A stretch of 64,000 bases of DNA from CAYRES01 sp964423425 (GCA_964423425.1 CAYRES010000012.1:1-64000); one strand, 5' to 3'; shown: positions 8,799-18,177, counted from the stretch's first letter. The notes: generated by a model from the sequence alone, not told the origin. Translations and numbers: made by a program.

Positions 8799-10324
8799 CA
8801 GCCGGTGCCCTCCTTTGAACCGGCCGAACTCTCCCAACCCTCCAGGCCCATGAGTAGCTCAGGGGTGAGCTGGACGAGACTCTCGAGCACCACGTCGGCT
8901 GCGGCACGGTCGCTCTCATCCAACGGGAGCATCCCACTCGGTACCAGCACCACCCGCATGCCCGCAGCCTTCGCCGCCCGGAGGCCATGACCGGTGTCCT
9001 CCACCGCGACCGCCTCCGCGGGTGGTACCCCGAGCAAGGAGCAGGCCCGCCGGTACACGTCGGGGGCGGGCTTGCCCGTGTCCACCTCGTCCGACGACAC
9101 GGCCGCCTCGATCACCCCGCTGAGCCCGGCCGCCTCGAGCACGTGCTGGATAAGCTCGCGGGGAGACGAGGAGGCGAGACCCAAGCGGAAGCGGCCGGAG
9201 AGACGATGTACGGCCTCAACCGCCTCCGGAATGAGGGGGAGCGCGCGCTCATATTCGCGCCGGATGCGCCTCGTCACCTCCAACACCATCCGCTCCGGAG
9301 AAAGAGTGACTCCATAACGGCGCACCAGGTAGCCCGACCACTCGAGAGAACTGTCGCCCGTGGGCGTACCCGGATCTGTCTCGTTGGCCCACTCGTTGAC
9401 CCACACGCCCCCATGCTCGGTCACCACTTCCCGCAGAACCCGCATCCACACGGATTCGGAGTCGATGAGTACTCCGTCCATGTCGAATATCACGGCTTTG
9501 CGTGTTTCCAGCCGGTGATGCATCCGGACCACCAGGTCGTAGGCGGCACGCCGGTCGAGCCCGGAGACTCTGGCCACCAGTCTTGCAGTATCTCTTGCGC
9601 CAATGCCGTGTTGCATTAATTCTTGCGCCAGCACTCCTGCCGGCAACTCGCCGGCAGAGGCTCCAGTCACGGGAGCCAGAACCAATACTATCTCTCCCTT
9701 CACCCCCCCGGACACACGGTGGGCTACCTCCCTCACGCTTCCGCGAATCACCTCTTCGAACACCTTGGTGAGCTCACGGCACACGGCCACCTGCCGGTCG
9801 GGCCAGCGTGCTGCAAGAGCCCTGAGCGTAGAGGGGAGACGACGCGGCGACTCGTACGCCGCCACCGTGGCCTCCGCCCGATCCGCCAATTCCACGGCCC
9901 GGACAACCTTCTTGGCCCCCCGGGGCAGGAAGCCCACAAACACGAAGCGGGCGACGGGAAATCCCGAGGCAACCACTGCCGTGTCGACGGCTGAGGGCCC
10001 GGGGAGCACCGTGAAGGGGAGTCCCCTCTCCACGCAGGCCCGTACCAGCCGGAAGCCCGGATCGGAGAATCCGGGCATGCCTGCGTCGGTCACAAGCGCG
10101 ATCTCTTCCCCCGCCTCGATCCGCCCGACGATATGGCTGAGCCTCTCGTCCTCGCGCGGCTCGAAGAAGCTGAAGAGCTCTGCCCGAAGACCGTGAGCCG
10201 AGAGCAGCTTGCGCGTACGCCGGGTATCCTCACACACCACCAGGTCGGCGTCACGAAGCACATCAAGTACCCTGAGCGTGATATCCCGCAGGTTGCCTAT
10301 GGGCGTCGGGCAGATGTAGAGCAC
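8798..10324 (-). CDS. rsmI: RsmI 16S rRNA C1402 2'-O-methyltransferase fused to HAD phosphatase
   Basis: Residues 1-268 are RsmI, which 2'-O-methylates C1402 in the 16S decoding centre: PTPIGNLRDIT (6-16), the CEDTRRTRKLL region, LVTDAGMPGFSDPG (78-90) and GPSA. Residues 275-508 form a complete beta-phosphoglucomutase-like HAD hydrolase: nucleophile D281 and D283 in FDMDGVLIDSE, the SSSPRE motif II, the lysine in DTGKPAPDVY and VEDTGHG. No stop separates them. An internal ATG near 9520 could yield free HAD protein, but the site before it is weak. RsmI is normally a single-domain protein of about 280 residues, so the fusion is unusual. It is coupled to the downstream ATPase by a one-base overlap. 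Confidence 0.88.
   Translation of the reverse strand: MLYICPTPIGNLRDITLRVLDVLRDADLVVCEDTRRTRKLLSAHGLRAELFSFFEPREDERLSHIVGRIEAGEEIALVTDAGMPGFSDPGFRLVRACVERGLPFTVLPGPSAVDTAVVASGFPVARFVFVGFLPRGAKKVVRAVELADRAEATVAAYESPRRLPSTLRALAARWPDRQVAVCRELTKVFEEVIRGSVREVAHRVSGGVKGEIVLVLAPVTGASAGELPAGVLAQELMQHGIGARDTARLVARVSGLDRRAAYDLVVRMHHRLETRKAVIFDMDGVLIDSESVWMRVLREVVTEHGGVWVNEWANETDPGTPTGDSSLEWSGYLVRRYGVTLSPERMVLEVTRRIRREYERALPLIPEAVEAVHRLSGRFRLGLASSSPRELIQHVLEAAGLSGVIEAAVSSDEVDTGKPAPDVYRRACSLLGVPPAEAVAVEDTGHGLRAAKAAGMRVVLVPSGMLPLDESDRAAADVVLESLVQLTPELLMGLEGWESSAGSKEGTG
9637..9657. repeat. Intragenic inverted repeat, 8-bp stem
   Basis: CTGCCGGC-N5-GCCGGCAG inside the RsmI part of the fusion, encoding an Ala/Gly/Pro-rich stretch near residue 225. 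It is one of several perfect inverted repeats within coding sequence in this window. Confidence 0.5.
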
Positions 10325-10456
10325 CGCATTTCCCTTCCACGAGAGGTCTCCGCTGAAACGCAGGTGGGCCTTCCACGCTCATTCTCGCGCAGCCGCCGTT
10401 GCAGACCGGGCGGCAACCCGACATGATCAGCCGGCATCTGCCGGCCACCGGGACGA

Positions 10457-11515
10457 TCAGCCGCCGTCCCCTAGCATACCCGTTCCGAAGGGATCAGCAG
10501 AATCGTACGAGCCCCCGGTTCCCGCGACGATCTCATCCACGTAGCCACGGGTGGCGTGGTAGATGGCCTTGTCGAAGAAAGCACCCAACCTCCGATTGAG
10601 CTCGAGCACGCGATATACATCAACCGGACGCTCCCACACCCGCCGATCCCGGGCAAACGTCCAGATATGCATCTTGAGGAGGGTGAGGGAGCTGACCACC
10701 TCATGCAGCGCGCAGCCGTTCTCTCTTCGCTCGTGGCCCAGAGAAGCGAAGAACTCACGTATCTCGCCGTCGGCCCGCGCCCCTGCGAGCCAGCGACCCA
10801 GTTGGGCGAGGGCGGCAGTCACCCGGGGCAGTAGATCCTCTGAATTCAGCGTCGCATAGCAGGGAGTGCTGGAGTTGGAACGGACGTCGGCAAGCCAGGC
10901 GGAGGCGATGTCGGGGGCGTGCTCGCGCACGAAACCGACCAAGCCATCAGACAACAACAACCCCGCCGATTCGTCCGAGAGACGATCGAAGGACTCCTTG
11001 ATACGCCACTCCTCCCAGTGCAGGCGCAAGAACGCCCGCACCGCGTTGTCGTTGGCGGGGAAGGCCAACTCCGGGAGACGATCGTAGTGGAACCACCCCG
11101 CCTCGTCGGCGTCATCTCCAGGGCGGGTCTCACCCCCGGTCATCTCCACCTCGAACGTCACGATGAGGAGGTCGCCATAGAAGTCGCTCGGGTAGCTGTC
11201 TACATCGAGCAGCTGCACCACCCTGCCCTCCAAGCCGGCCTCCTCGTGAAGCTCCCGCAGCGCCGCCTCGGCGATGGTCTCGCCCAGCTCAGCGAAGCCG
11301 ATGGGCAGGCACCACATGCCCTTCTTGGGCTCACGGTTGCGTTTGACGAGGAGTATCTGGTGCTCGGGGTTCGCCACGAGCGAGCTCGCCACCGGCAACG
11401 GATTGTTGTAGAAGACGGTGTTGCACTGGGCGCAGACCTCGCGATGGCGTCCGTCCTCCATGCGCATGACGACTCCGGCCCCGCATTGGGAACAGTATTT
11501 GGCCTTCAGCGGCAC
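10457..11515 (-). CDS. Zinc-ribbon Nudix hydrolase with C-terminal RsbRD_N-like helical domain
   Basis: A 352-residue protein in three parts. An N-terminal zinc ribbon has C8, C11, C28 and C31, as in NADH pyrophosphatase-like Nudix proteins. The Nudix domain has a complete box from G73 to L95 (REL and HEEAGL at the core), implying pyrophosphate-bond cleavage of a nucleoside diphosphate derivative. From about 185 to 340 an all-helical region resembles the sensor domain at the N-terminus of RsbR/RsbRD-type proteins; this match is from memory and less certain. The start overlaps the end of the upstream methyltransferase gene by ten bases. Confidence 0.82.
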   Translation of the reverse strand: MPLKAKYCSQCGAGVVMRMEDGRHREVCAQCNTVFYNNPLPVASSLVANPEHQILLVKRNREPKKGMWCLPIGFAELGETIAEAALRELHEEAGLEGRVVQLLDVDSYPSDFYGDLLIVTFEVEMTGGETRPGDDADEAGWFHYDRLPELAFPANDNAVRAFLRLHWEEWRIKESFDRLSDESAGLLLSDGLVGFVREHAPDIASAWLADVRSNSSTPCYATLNSEDLLPRVTAALAQLGRWLAGARADGEIREFFASLGHERRENGCALHEVVSSLTLLKMHIWTFARDRRVWERPVDVYRVLELNRRLGAFFDKAIYHATRGYVDEIVAGTGGSYDSADPFGTGMLGDGG

Positions 11516-12465
11516 GAGTGGCCGGCCTCACCGGGTCGATCGGCGGCTCGTGCCTGTACCCCTGTGCCCGGCGGGGGGGCAGCGCCGCGCGCGCCGCAGG
11601 GGCTGCCGGCGGCCCCGCCCCGGCGGGGCCGCCGGCAGCGGAAGATGACGTCGTCCTTGGGAACGAGCACCTCTGCCCTCCTCATCAGCTGCAGCCTGTT
11701 CTCAGCCAAGTGTGCCTCCACGAGCTCCCGCACGCCCCCCGGCCCCACCTCATCCGTCTCGAGCATGAAGGGCAGCTTGAAGCGTAGGTAGGAGAACAAC
11801 GGCTCCAGCGTACCCTGCCCGAAACGGAGTGCGTTGCGGTACTCGATCGCCTCCACTTCCTCGAAGTACTCGAGCAGAAGTCCGCGGCCCCGCTCGCCGG
11901 AGAACTGCGCCACCAAGCGTACCAGAGGCGAGGCGTCCTCCACGAGGTTGAGAAGACGCGCCAATTTCCTGCAGCTCTCTTCGGTATGGGTGACCGCCAC
12001 GAGCACCCCGTCGGGAGCCAGTACCCTGGCGAGATCGGGAACGATTCGAGGGAAGAAGTACAACGAATACGAGCAGACGGCGGCCTCGAACAGACCATCC
12101 CCATACGGCAACGAATCTTCCACCACCATCTGCACGAACTGGCCCTGCCTGCCCGTCCTTTGCAGCCGGTCGAGGAAGAGATCGCGATTGGAATCTTCCG
12201 CGTCGATGCCCAGAATGAAGGCATCCCGGGAACAACGAAGCGCCAGTGCCTCCGACATGAGACCGAAGCCGCACCCCACGTCGATCGCCCGGGTCACCCC
12301 GTCCAGTTCGAGGCCCGCAAAAGCGACGTTGCGGATATCTTCGGGGTGCGAAGAGTGCTCGCGGATGACCCGCGCCGCCTCTTCGTGGATGGTGGGATAG
12401 TGATAGCCGGCAAGAGCTGTCGGTGTACCCGCTCCCTCTGTGTAGCCTCGTGCCACGTGGACCAC
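11506..12465 (-). CDS. Class I SAM-dependent methyltransferase
   Basis: A 319-residue protein with SAM motif I AIDVGCGFGLMSEAL near residue 60, acidic strand-2 end GIDAEDSN, and the later FEAAVCSYSLYFFPRI and VLAPDGVLVAVTH. The substrate is unknown. Recognisable fold ends near residue 265; the last 45 residues are Arg/Gly/Pro/Ala-rich and are encoded across a perfect 18-bp inverted repeat, so the tail may be non-functional read-through of a hairpin. It starts opposite the BMP transporter, sharing a divergent intergenic region of about 190 bases. Confidence 0.82.
   Translation of the reverse strand: MVHVARGYTEGAGTPTALAGYHYPTIHEEAARVIREHSSHPEDIRNVAFAGLELDGVTRAIDVGCGFGLMSEALALRCSRDAFILGIDAEDSNRDLFLDRLQRTGRQGQFVQMVVEDSLPYGDGLFEAAVCSYSLYFFPRIVPDLARVLAPDGVLVAVTHTEESCRKLARLLNLVEDASPLVRLVAQFSGERGRGLLLEYFEEVEAIEYRNALRFGQGTLEPLFSYLRFKLPFMLETDEVGPGGVRELVEAHLAENRLQLMRRAEVLVPKDDVIFRCRRPRRGGAAGSPCGARGAAPPPGTGVQARAADRPGEAGHSCR
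11602..11639. repeat. Perfect 18-bp inverted repeat, 2-base loop
   Basis: The left arm at 11602-11619 is exactly complementary to the right arm at 11622-11639, with CC between. It lies in the 3' part of the methyltransferase frame, just before the Nudix gene. No T-run follows. It could act as a terminator or attenuator, or be a palindrome perfected by template switching. Confidence 0.8.
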
Positions 12466-12658
12466 TCTCCAACCTCTCCAGCGACTCTACCGCTACCATT
12501 CCCCGGTAGGGAGCATCGCATGCACGAGAACGGGGTGGACTCTAGTATGGACGGGCCCCACTCGTTAGAATGGGCTCCGGCCTCGGATGGGCATCTCTCG
12601 GCGGCCATCGCCGAAAGGGGAGCGCAACCAAGAAGACGAACCAGGAGGGCTTTCCACC

Positions 12659-13942
12659 GTGAACACAGGCAGATCACGATCATTGGGCTTTGTGTTGCTC
12701 GTTTTCCTACTCGTGGGCGGCATGGCGTTGGCGCTCGCCGCGTGCGGAGATACCACTACCACCACGGCGGCCGAGGGCACAACGACTACGGCCGGAGAAG
12801 CCACCACGACCACGGCCGGCGAGGATACCGAGGAGTTCATCTTCGGCATGCTGCTGGTGGGGCCGTTCAACGATCGCGGCTGGAGCCAAGCCCACTACGA
12901 CGCCGGGCTCTACGTGGAAGAAAAGGCCCCCGGCACCAAGATGATCTACATCGACAAGGTGAACGCGGCCGACCGGCCCGGCACGACCCCGGCTCAGTTG
13001 GCCGAAGACCTCCTGTCGAAGGGTGCGCAGCTCATCATCTTCAATTCCGACGACATGAAGGACTCGGCGCTCGATTTCGCCCGAGCCCATCCCGATGTGC
13101 CGGTGATCCATGCCTCCGGTGACTCCGCCTGGGAGGACGGCGAGGACTACCAAGCCCTCCCCAACCTGGCGAACGTCATGGGCAAGATGGAGTACGGCAA
13201 GATGATCGCGGGCTACGCCGCCGCCCTCACCACCAATACCGGCCAGATCGGCTACCTCGGTCCCTTGATCAACGATGAGACGCGCCGCTTGGCCGCCGCT
13301 TCCTATCTCGGCGCTCGGTACGCCTGGGAGACGGTGCTCGGCAACGACCCGGCCGATCTCACCTTCAAGGTCACCTGGATCGGCTTCTGGTTCAACATCC
13401 CCGGCGTCACCTCCGACCCCACGCAGGTGGCCCAGGACTTCTTCAACCAGGGTTTCGACGTCGTCATCTCCGGCATCGACACCACTGAAGCCCTCGTGGA
13501 AGCAGCCAAAGTCACGGCCGAGGGTAGGAACGTGTGGGCTATCCCCTACGACTACGAAGGGGCGATCGCCGAAGCCCCGGAGGTTGCCCTCGGAGTTCCC
13601 TACTTCCACTGGGGCCCCGACTATCTGCGCCACATCGAGGCGATCCGCGCCGGCACCTGGGAACCCACGTGGGAGTGGCAGGAACCCTATTGGGCGAACA
13701 TCAACGACCCCGACGACAGCCCCATCGGCTTCCTGAAGGGCGACGCGCTGTCGGCCGAGAATGCGGCCAAGGTCGACGAGTTCATCGCAGAGTTGGGCGG
13801 CGGCCTCAATCTGTGGGTGGGTCCGCTCAGCCTGCAGGACGGTACCCCGTATCTAGCCGCCGGGGAATCTGCTACAGATCAGCAGATATGGTATCTGCCC
13901 CAGCTTCTTGAAGGTATGGAAGGCCAGAGCGTCTCGGACTAG
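12659..13942 (+). CDS. BMP family nucleoside-binding lipoprotein of ABC importer
   Basis: A 427-residue extracytoplasmic solute-binding protein of the BMP/PnrA type, the family that captures purine nucleosides for ABC import. The start is a GTG nine bases after AGGAGGG; an upstream ATG has no site. The N-terminus has a signal helix ending in a lipobox LAAC, so the mature cysteine is lipidated. A Thr/Glu/Ala-rich linker of about 25 residues follows, then the periplasmic-binding fold with GPFNDRGWSQAHYDA, LGPLINDETRR and VISGIDTTEALVEA. It heads a four-gene importer operon; a hairpin after it probably reduces expression of the downstream genes. Confidence 0.93.
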   Translation: MNTGRSRSLGFVLLVFLLVGGMALALAACGDTTTTTAAEGTTTTAGEATTTTAGEDTEEFIFGMLLVGPFNDRGWSQAHYDAGLYVEEKAPGTKMIYIDKVNAADRPGTTPAQLAEDLLSKGAQLIIFNSDDMKDSALDFARAHPDVPVIHASGDSAWEDGEDYQALPNLANVMGKMEYGKMIAGYAAALTTNTGQIGYLGPLINDETRRLAAASYLGARYAWETVLGNDPADLTFKVTWIGFWFNIPGVTSDPTQVAQDFFNQGFDVVISGIDTTEALVEAAKVTAEGRNVWAIPYDYEGAIAEAPEVALGVPYFHWGPDYLRHIEAIRAGTWEPTWEWQEPYWANINDPDDSPIGFLKGDALSAENAAKVDEFIAELGGGLNLWVGPLSLQDGTPYLAAGESATDQQIWYLPQLLEGMEGQSVSD

Positions 13943-13962
13943 AAGGTACGCACGTTTCCCCA

Positions 13963-13987
13963 GGAGGGGGGCCACCGGCCCCCCTCC
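13963..13987 (+). terminator. Attenuator-like hairpin after binding-protein gene
   Basis: Perfect 11-bp stem (13963-13973 with 13977-13987), loop ACC, between the binding-protein stop and the ATPase start, without a T-run. A partial terminator here would give the usual excess of binding protein over the membrane and ATPase parts. Confidence 0.6.
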
Positions 13988-14038
13988 GCGCCTTGAGGGC
14001 CGTCGCGGGAAGGTACAAGGAGGAAGGTTCGCCGCCGG

Positions 14039-15502
14039 ATGGAAGTCAAGCTCGAAGGCATAACGAAGAGCTTCGGCGCGCTGAAGGCCAACGATGGGAT
14101 CACCCTCGAGATCCCCGCGGGCACCATTCAAGGCATCCTGGGCGAGAACGGTGCGGGTAAGAGCACCCTCATGAAGATACTGTCGGGGTACTTCCGGGCC
14201 GACGGCGGCCGCATCACTCTGGGCGGCACCGACGTGACCATCAAGTCTCCCTCCGACGCCATCGCCCACGGCGTGGGCATGCTCCATCAAGACCCCCTCG
14301 ACTTTCCCACCATGTCGACGGCCGAGAACTTCCTCGTGGGCGGCTCAGGAGGCCTGCGCCTCGACCGCCGCGCCGCCAAGGCTGCCCTCAGGGAGTACGC
14401 CGGCGAACTCGGCTTCAGCCTTCTCCCCGAAGCCCCTGTCGACGGACTCACCATCGGCGAGAGACAACAGCTCGAGATGGTGCGGCTACTGTCGCTCGGC
14501 GCCCGGGTGCTCATCCTCGACGAGCCCACCACGGGCATAAGTGCTCCCCAAAAGGCGCGGCTCTTCGAAACCCTCAAACTCCTGGCCGAGCGTGGCCACA
14601 CCATCATCTTCGTGTCGCACAAGCTGGAAGAGGTGGAGGAGATCTGCCACCGCGCTGCCGTGCTCCGCCACGGCCGACTTGTGGGAAGGGCCGAATCTCC
14701 CTACGACGTCGACGGTTTGGTCAGGCTCATGTTCGGCAAGGCGGTCACTCCAGGCCCGGCGCGCATCATCCCCCATGGCCACTCGGCACTCACGCTCGAC
14801 TCGGTGAGTATCGAGACGGCCCGTGCGCGCATCGAGGACTTCAACCTCGAAGTGAAGGCCGGCGAAACCATAGGCCTCGCCGGCATGGAGGGCAGTGGCC
14901 AGGATCTTCTGCTCAAAGCCTGTGCCGGGCTCATCCGCACCGTGGCGGGCCGCCTCCAGCTCAATGGTATCGACATGACGGGCAAGCCCTACCGGTCCTT
15001 CCGCGAGAAGCGGGTGGCATACGTGCCGGCCTCACGCCTGGAAGAGGGACTCATACCCACCATGTCCCTCACCGACCACTTTCTCCTCTCCCACCATGAG
15101 AGAGGTGTCTTTGTCGACTGGGCGAAGGGCCGCAAGGATGCACAGGCCCACATCGACGATTTCAACATCAAGGGCAGCCCGGCAACGGCGGTGGAGTCAC
15201 TCTCCGGCGGCAACCAGCAGCGTGCCCTCCTCGCCTTGTTGCGGACGCCCCTAGCGCTGCTGCTACTCGAACAGCCCACCCGGGGCCTCGACGTCGAGTC
15301 CACGATCTACATCTGGAGCAAACTCAAGGATCGTTGCATGGAGGGCGCGGCCATCCTGTTCCTCTCCTCCGACCTCGATGAGGTACTCCAGTACAGTGAC
15401 CGTATCATTGTGTTCTTCAACGGCCACTTCTCCACCCCGCTCACGGCCGCCGAGACCACCGTCGAACAGCTCGGCAACCTCATTGGAGGCCGCGGTGTCT
15501 AG
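14039..15502 (+). CDS. BMP-type ABC transporter ATP-binding protein (two ATPase domains)
   Basis: A 487-residue tandem ATPase of the RbsA/YufO type. Domain 1 has Walker A GENGAGKST (about 36-44), signature LTIGERQQLEM and Walker B VLILDEPTTG. Domain 2 has the degenerate Walker A GMEGSGQD common in this family, the signature LSGGNQQRALLAL and Walker B LLLLEQPTRGLD. It powers import of the ligand captured by the upstream lipoprotein. Its stop overlaps the following permease start by eight bases. Confidence 0.95.
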   Translation: MEVKLEGITKSFGALKANDGITLEIPAGTIQGILGENGAGKSTLMKILSGYFRADGGRITLGGTDVTIKSPSDAIAHGVGMLHQDPLDFPTMSTAENFLVGGSGGLRLDRRAAKAALREYAGELGFSLLPEAPVDGLTIGERQQLEMVRLLSLGARVLILDEPTTGISAPQKARLFETLKLLAERGHTIIFVSHKLEEVEEICHRAAVLRHGRLVGRAESPYDVDGLVRLMFGKAVTPGPARIIPHGHSALTLDSVSIETARARIEDFNLEVKAGETIGLAGMEGSGQDLLLKACAGLIRTVAGRLQLNGIDMTGKPYRSFREKRVAYVPASRLEEGLIPTMSLTDHFLLSHHERGVFVDWAKGRKDAQAHIDDFNIKGSPATAVESLSGGNQQRALLALLRTPLALLLLEQPTRGLDVESTIYIWSKLKDRCMEGAAILFLSSDLDEVLQYSDRIIVFFNGHFSTPLTAAETTVEQLGNLIGGRGV

Positions 15503-16568
15503 ACTGAGCCCCCGGGTCGAAGCAATCCTCTTCCAACTGGGCGCGTTCGTGCTCGCCCTCGGCTTCACCACCCTGATCCTGCTCATGGCCGGCGCTCCCC
15601 CGCTCGAAGCCTACAAGCAGATCATCCTGGGTTCTTTCGGCTCCACCGTGAAGCTCGCTGATGTGCTGGTGGTCTTCGTACCCCTGCTGCTCACAACTGC
15701 CGGGGTACTCATCACCTTCTCGGCCGGACTCTGGAACATTGGGGTTGAAGGGCAGGTGACTCTGGGTGCCATCTTCACCACTTGGATGCTCCGCCTGCTG
15801 CAAGACACATCGCTTCCTCCCTGGCTCATCATCATCCTGGGTGTCATCGCCGGCATGGTGGGCGGAGCGCTCTGGGCGATGCTTGCGGGAGCGCTCAAGA
15901 CCTTCGGCGGAGTGAACGAGATATTCGGTGGCTTGGGGCTCAACTTCGTGGCCACAGCCCTCACGCTCTGGCTCATCTTCGGCCCCTGGAAGCGGCCCGG
16001 CGTGGGATCCATGAGCGGCACAGAGCCTTTCCCCGAGAACCTCTGGCTTCCGCAGTTGCCCGGTCTTCGCCTGAGCCTCTACGCGCTCGCGTTGGCTCTT
16101 CTTGCCATCGTGGTCGTCTACGTGCTCCTTCAACGCACCTACCTGGGCCTGCGCTTCAAAGCGGTGGGCGGTAACCTCAAGGCGGCCCTTCTGCTCGGCC
16201 TGCCCACCTGGCAGTACATGCTCCTCGCTTTCGGCCTCTGCGGAGCCCTCGCCGGATTGGCCGGCGTCATCCAGGTTGAGGGTGTGTACCACCGACTCAT
16301 CCCCTCCATATCAAGCGGCTACGGTTTCCTCGGCCTGTTGGTGGCAATGCTCATCCGCTACCGCGCCTTGTGGGCCGCCCCCGTGGCCCTGTTCTTCGCC
16401 GCCCTGAATATCGGCGGTATTCAACTACCAATAGTACTCAAACTGGATTCGACCCTGTCCGGAGTGCTCCAGGGCTCCTTGGTGCTCTTCGTGTTGCTCG
16501 TGGAAGGCGCCCGGCAGCGGCTCATGGAGAAGCGGGCCCAGGCCGCCCGCGTGACGGTGAACCAATGA
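15495..16568 (+). CDS. BMP-type ABC transporter permease 1
   Basis: A 357-residue, very hydrophobic inner-membrane permease of the RbsC/YufP type with about nine to ten helices. Characteristic stretches are LITFSAGLWNIGVEGQ, the loop GGVNEIFGGLGLNFVA and the coupling region RTYLGLRFKAVGGN before the last helices. The GTG start lies inside the last codons of the ATPase gene, implying coupled translation. With permease 2 it forms the heterodimeric channel. Confidence 0.93.
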   Translation: MSRLSPRVEAILFQLGAFVLALGFTTLILLMAGAPPLEAYKQIILGSFGSTVKLADVLVVFVPLLLTTAGVLITFSAGLWNIGVEGQVTLGAIFTTWMLRLLQDTSLPPWLIIILGVIAGMVGGALWAMLAGALKTFGGVNEIFGGLGLNFVATALTLWLIFGPWKRPGVGSMSGTEPFPENLWLPQLPGLRLSLYALALALLAIVVVYVLLQRTYLGLRFKAVGGNLKAALLLGLPTWQYMLLAFGLCGALAGLAGVIQVEGVYHRLIPSISSGYGFLGLLVAMLIRYRALWAAPVALFFAALNIGGIQLPIVLKLDSTLSGVLQGSLVLFVLLVEGARQRLMEKRAQAARVTVNQ

Positions 16569-16605
16569 CACTCACGCCACCACACCACTCTAGCGAAGGA
16601 GCCGC

Positions 16606-17604
16606 ATGAGCGGCGAAGCCATCATCGCCGGCCTGGCCGGGGTTCTGGCCGCCGCGGCGCCCATCCTCTTCGCCGTCATCGGAGAGACGATCTCCGAACG
16701 GGCTGGAGTGATCAACCTTTCCGCGAACGGCACCATTCTGCTCTCGGCCATGGGTAGCTTCGTCGTGGCCCTCACCACGAACAGCCTGCTCCTCGGTTTT
16801 CTGGCCGGAGCGGTCATCGGCGCAGCCGTCGCGGTCATCGTGGCACTGAGCAGTATCACGCTGCGGCAATCACAGGTGGCCGTGGGCTTCGTACTGGCGC
16901 TCCTCTGCCGCGACTTGGCCTACTTCTTGGGTAACCCCTTCATGGGAGAGAGCGGCCCCCGCATGACGGCCACTCCTCTTCCGCTCCTGTCCGACATTCC
17001 CGTACTTGGCCCCCTGTTCTTCCGCCAAGACCTCATCACCTACCTGAGCTTCATACTGATCGCGGTGGCTTGGCTCTTCATCTACAAGAGCCGGCCCGGT
17101 CTCATGCTGCGAAGTGTGGGCGAACGACCGCGGGCGGCCTTCGCCAGGGGGGCGAACGTCAACCGCCTGCGCTTCCTCTACACCGCGCTCGGGGGCGCGC
17201 TGATCGGTCTGGCGGGCCCGGCCTTCTCTCTTGCCGTGAAGGCCGGGTGGAAAGGAACCATCTCCGGTCTGGACGGTATCGGGTGGATCGCCCTCGCCAT
17301 CACCATCTTCGGCGCCTGGAATCCTCTACGGGCTGCGTTCGGCTGCTACCTCTTCGCCCTTCTACAGTGGCTGGGCGTGGTCCTACAACCCAGCCTTCCC
17401 GGAGTGCCCTCCCAGGTGCTGCAGGTGGCACCCTTCCCCCTTATGATCCTCGCCCTACTGCTCGTCAACATCGGCAACGCCGAGTGGGTGGAGCGCATGC
17501 TGGCCGCCCTGCCCGAGCGGCCCCGCCACGCCGCCGCCCGGGTGCTCCGCTCCATGAGAGTGCTGCCGCCCGCAGGGCTGGGTGTGCCCTTTGAAAGGGA
17601 GTAG
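16606..17604 (+). CDS. BMP-type ABC transporter permease 2
   Basis: A 332-residue partner permease (YufQ-like) with about eight to nine helices. It has the family's N-terminal ETISERAGVINLSANGTI and a later coupling region KSRPGLMLRSVGERPRAA. It completes a four-gene nucleoside importer 38 bases after permease 1. The C-terminal 40 residues are Arg/Pro/Ala-rich and cytoplasmic. An imperfect hairpin follows at about 150 bases. Confidence 0.92.
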   Translation: MSGEAIIAGLAGVLAAAAPILFAVIGETISERAGVINLSANGTILLSAMGSFVVALTTNSLLLGFLAGAVIGAAVAVIVALSSITLRQSQVAVGFVLALLCRDLAYFLGNPFMGESGPRMTATPLPLLSDIPVLGPLFFRQDLITYLSFILIAVAWLFIYKSRPGLMLRSVGERPRAAFARGANVNRLRFLYTALGGALIGLAGPAFSLAVKAGWKGTISGLDGIGWIALAITIFGAWNPLRAAFGCYLFALLQWLGVVLQPSLPGVPSQVLQVAPFPLMILALLLVNIGNAEWVERMLAALPERPRHAAARVLRSMRVLPPAGLGVPFERE

Positions 17605-17750
17605 CGCGGCGAGCAGTACGGCCCGCCGGTGCGCTCCTACCCGCCTGAGGGCCTGTCGCGGCACGGGTGATGTCACTCCGGGCCAGAGCCTCATACGACA
17701 GGGCTGATGCCAGCTCCGGCCCTGGGCCGCCGCCGTAGTAGATCTCTCCC

Positions 17751-17782
17751 GGTCCAAGCCTGGGGCGCCGCCGGCCTGGACC
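17751..17782. terminator. Hairpin between convergent genes
   Basis: GGTCCAAGCC and GGCCTGGACC pair at nine of ten positions around a GC-rich loop. It lies between the ends of permease 2 and the convergent zinc-ribbon gene, so it could serve both. No T-run is present. Confidence 0.45.
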
Positions 17783-17802
17783 CCCGGCCTGCGCCTCTCC
17801 CC

Positions 17803-18177
17803 TTACTCGACGTCGGCTTCTTCGGCTTCTCTCCGGCGCCTCAAACCCCACAGGCGCCTCGAAGACCGGCTCTGCTCCAGGGGGCCGCCCCGCCGGCGCC
17901 CTGACGGGGAATCGAGCCCCTCCACCTGTTCGTCTCCCTGCACCCGCCTTCCCCTCTCCGCCTGCCGGAAGCTGTTCGAGCCGGCAGGCGATGGCGAAAC
18001 GGCGTGGGAATCCGCCTCCTTCACCAAGCGATGTACCGGAGCCTGTACGTCGTGGTAACAGTTGGGGCAGGTGAAGGTCGGGTTGCGGAGAAGCCAGCGC
18101 GCCCTCTTCTTGAGGCGGCGGCCGCAGAGCCCGCAGGCAAATTCCACATTCTCTTCGTCAAGACCGGGCAAAGACAT
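17803..18177 (-). CDS. Small zinc-ribbon protein with basic tail
   Basis: A 124-residue protein. The first 45 residues form a four-cysteine zinc ribbon, CGLC near residue 15 and CPNC near residue 37, separated by an Arg/Lys/Trp-rich loop. The rest is a low-complexity Arg/Ser/Gly/Glu-rich tail, probably disordered. I do not recognise a named family. It follows a second tiny zinc-ribbon gene on the same strand after about 130 bases. Nucleic-acid or protein binding is possible but not shown. Confidence 0.6.
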   Translation of the reverse strand: MSLPGLDEENVEFACGLCGRRLKKRARWLLRNPTFTCPNCYHDVQAPVHRLVKEADSHAVSPSPAGSNSFRQAERGRRVQGDEQVEGLDSPSGRRRGGPLEQSRSSRRLWGLRRRREAEEADVE

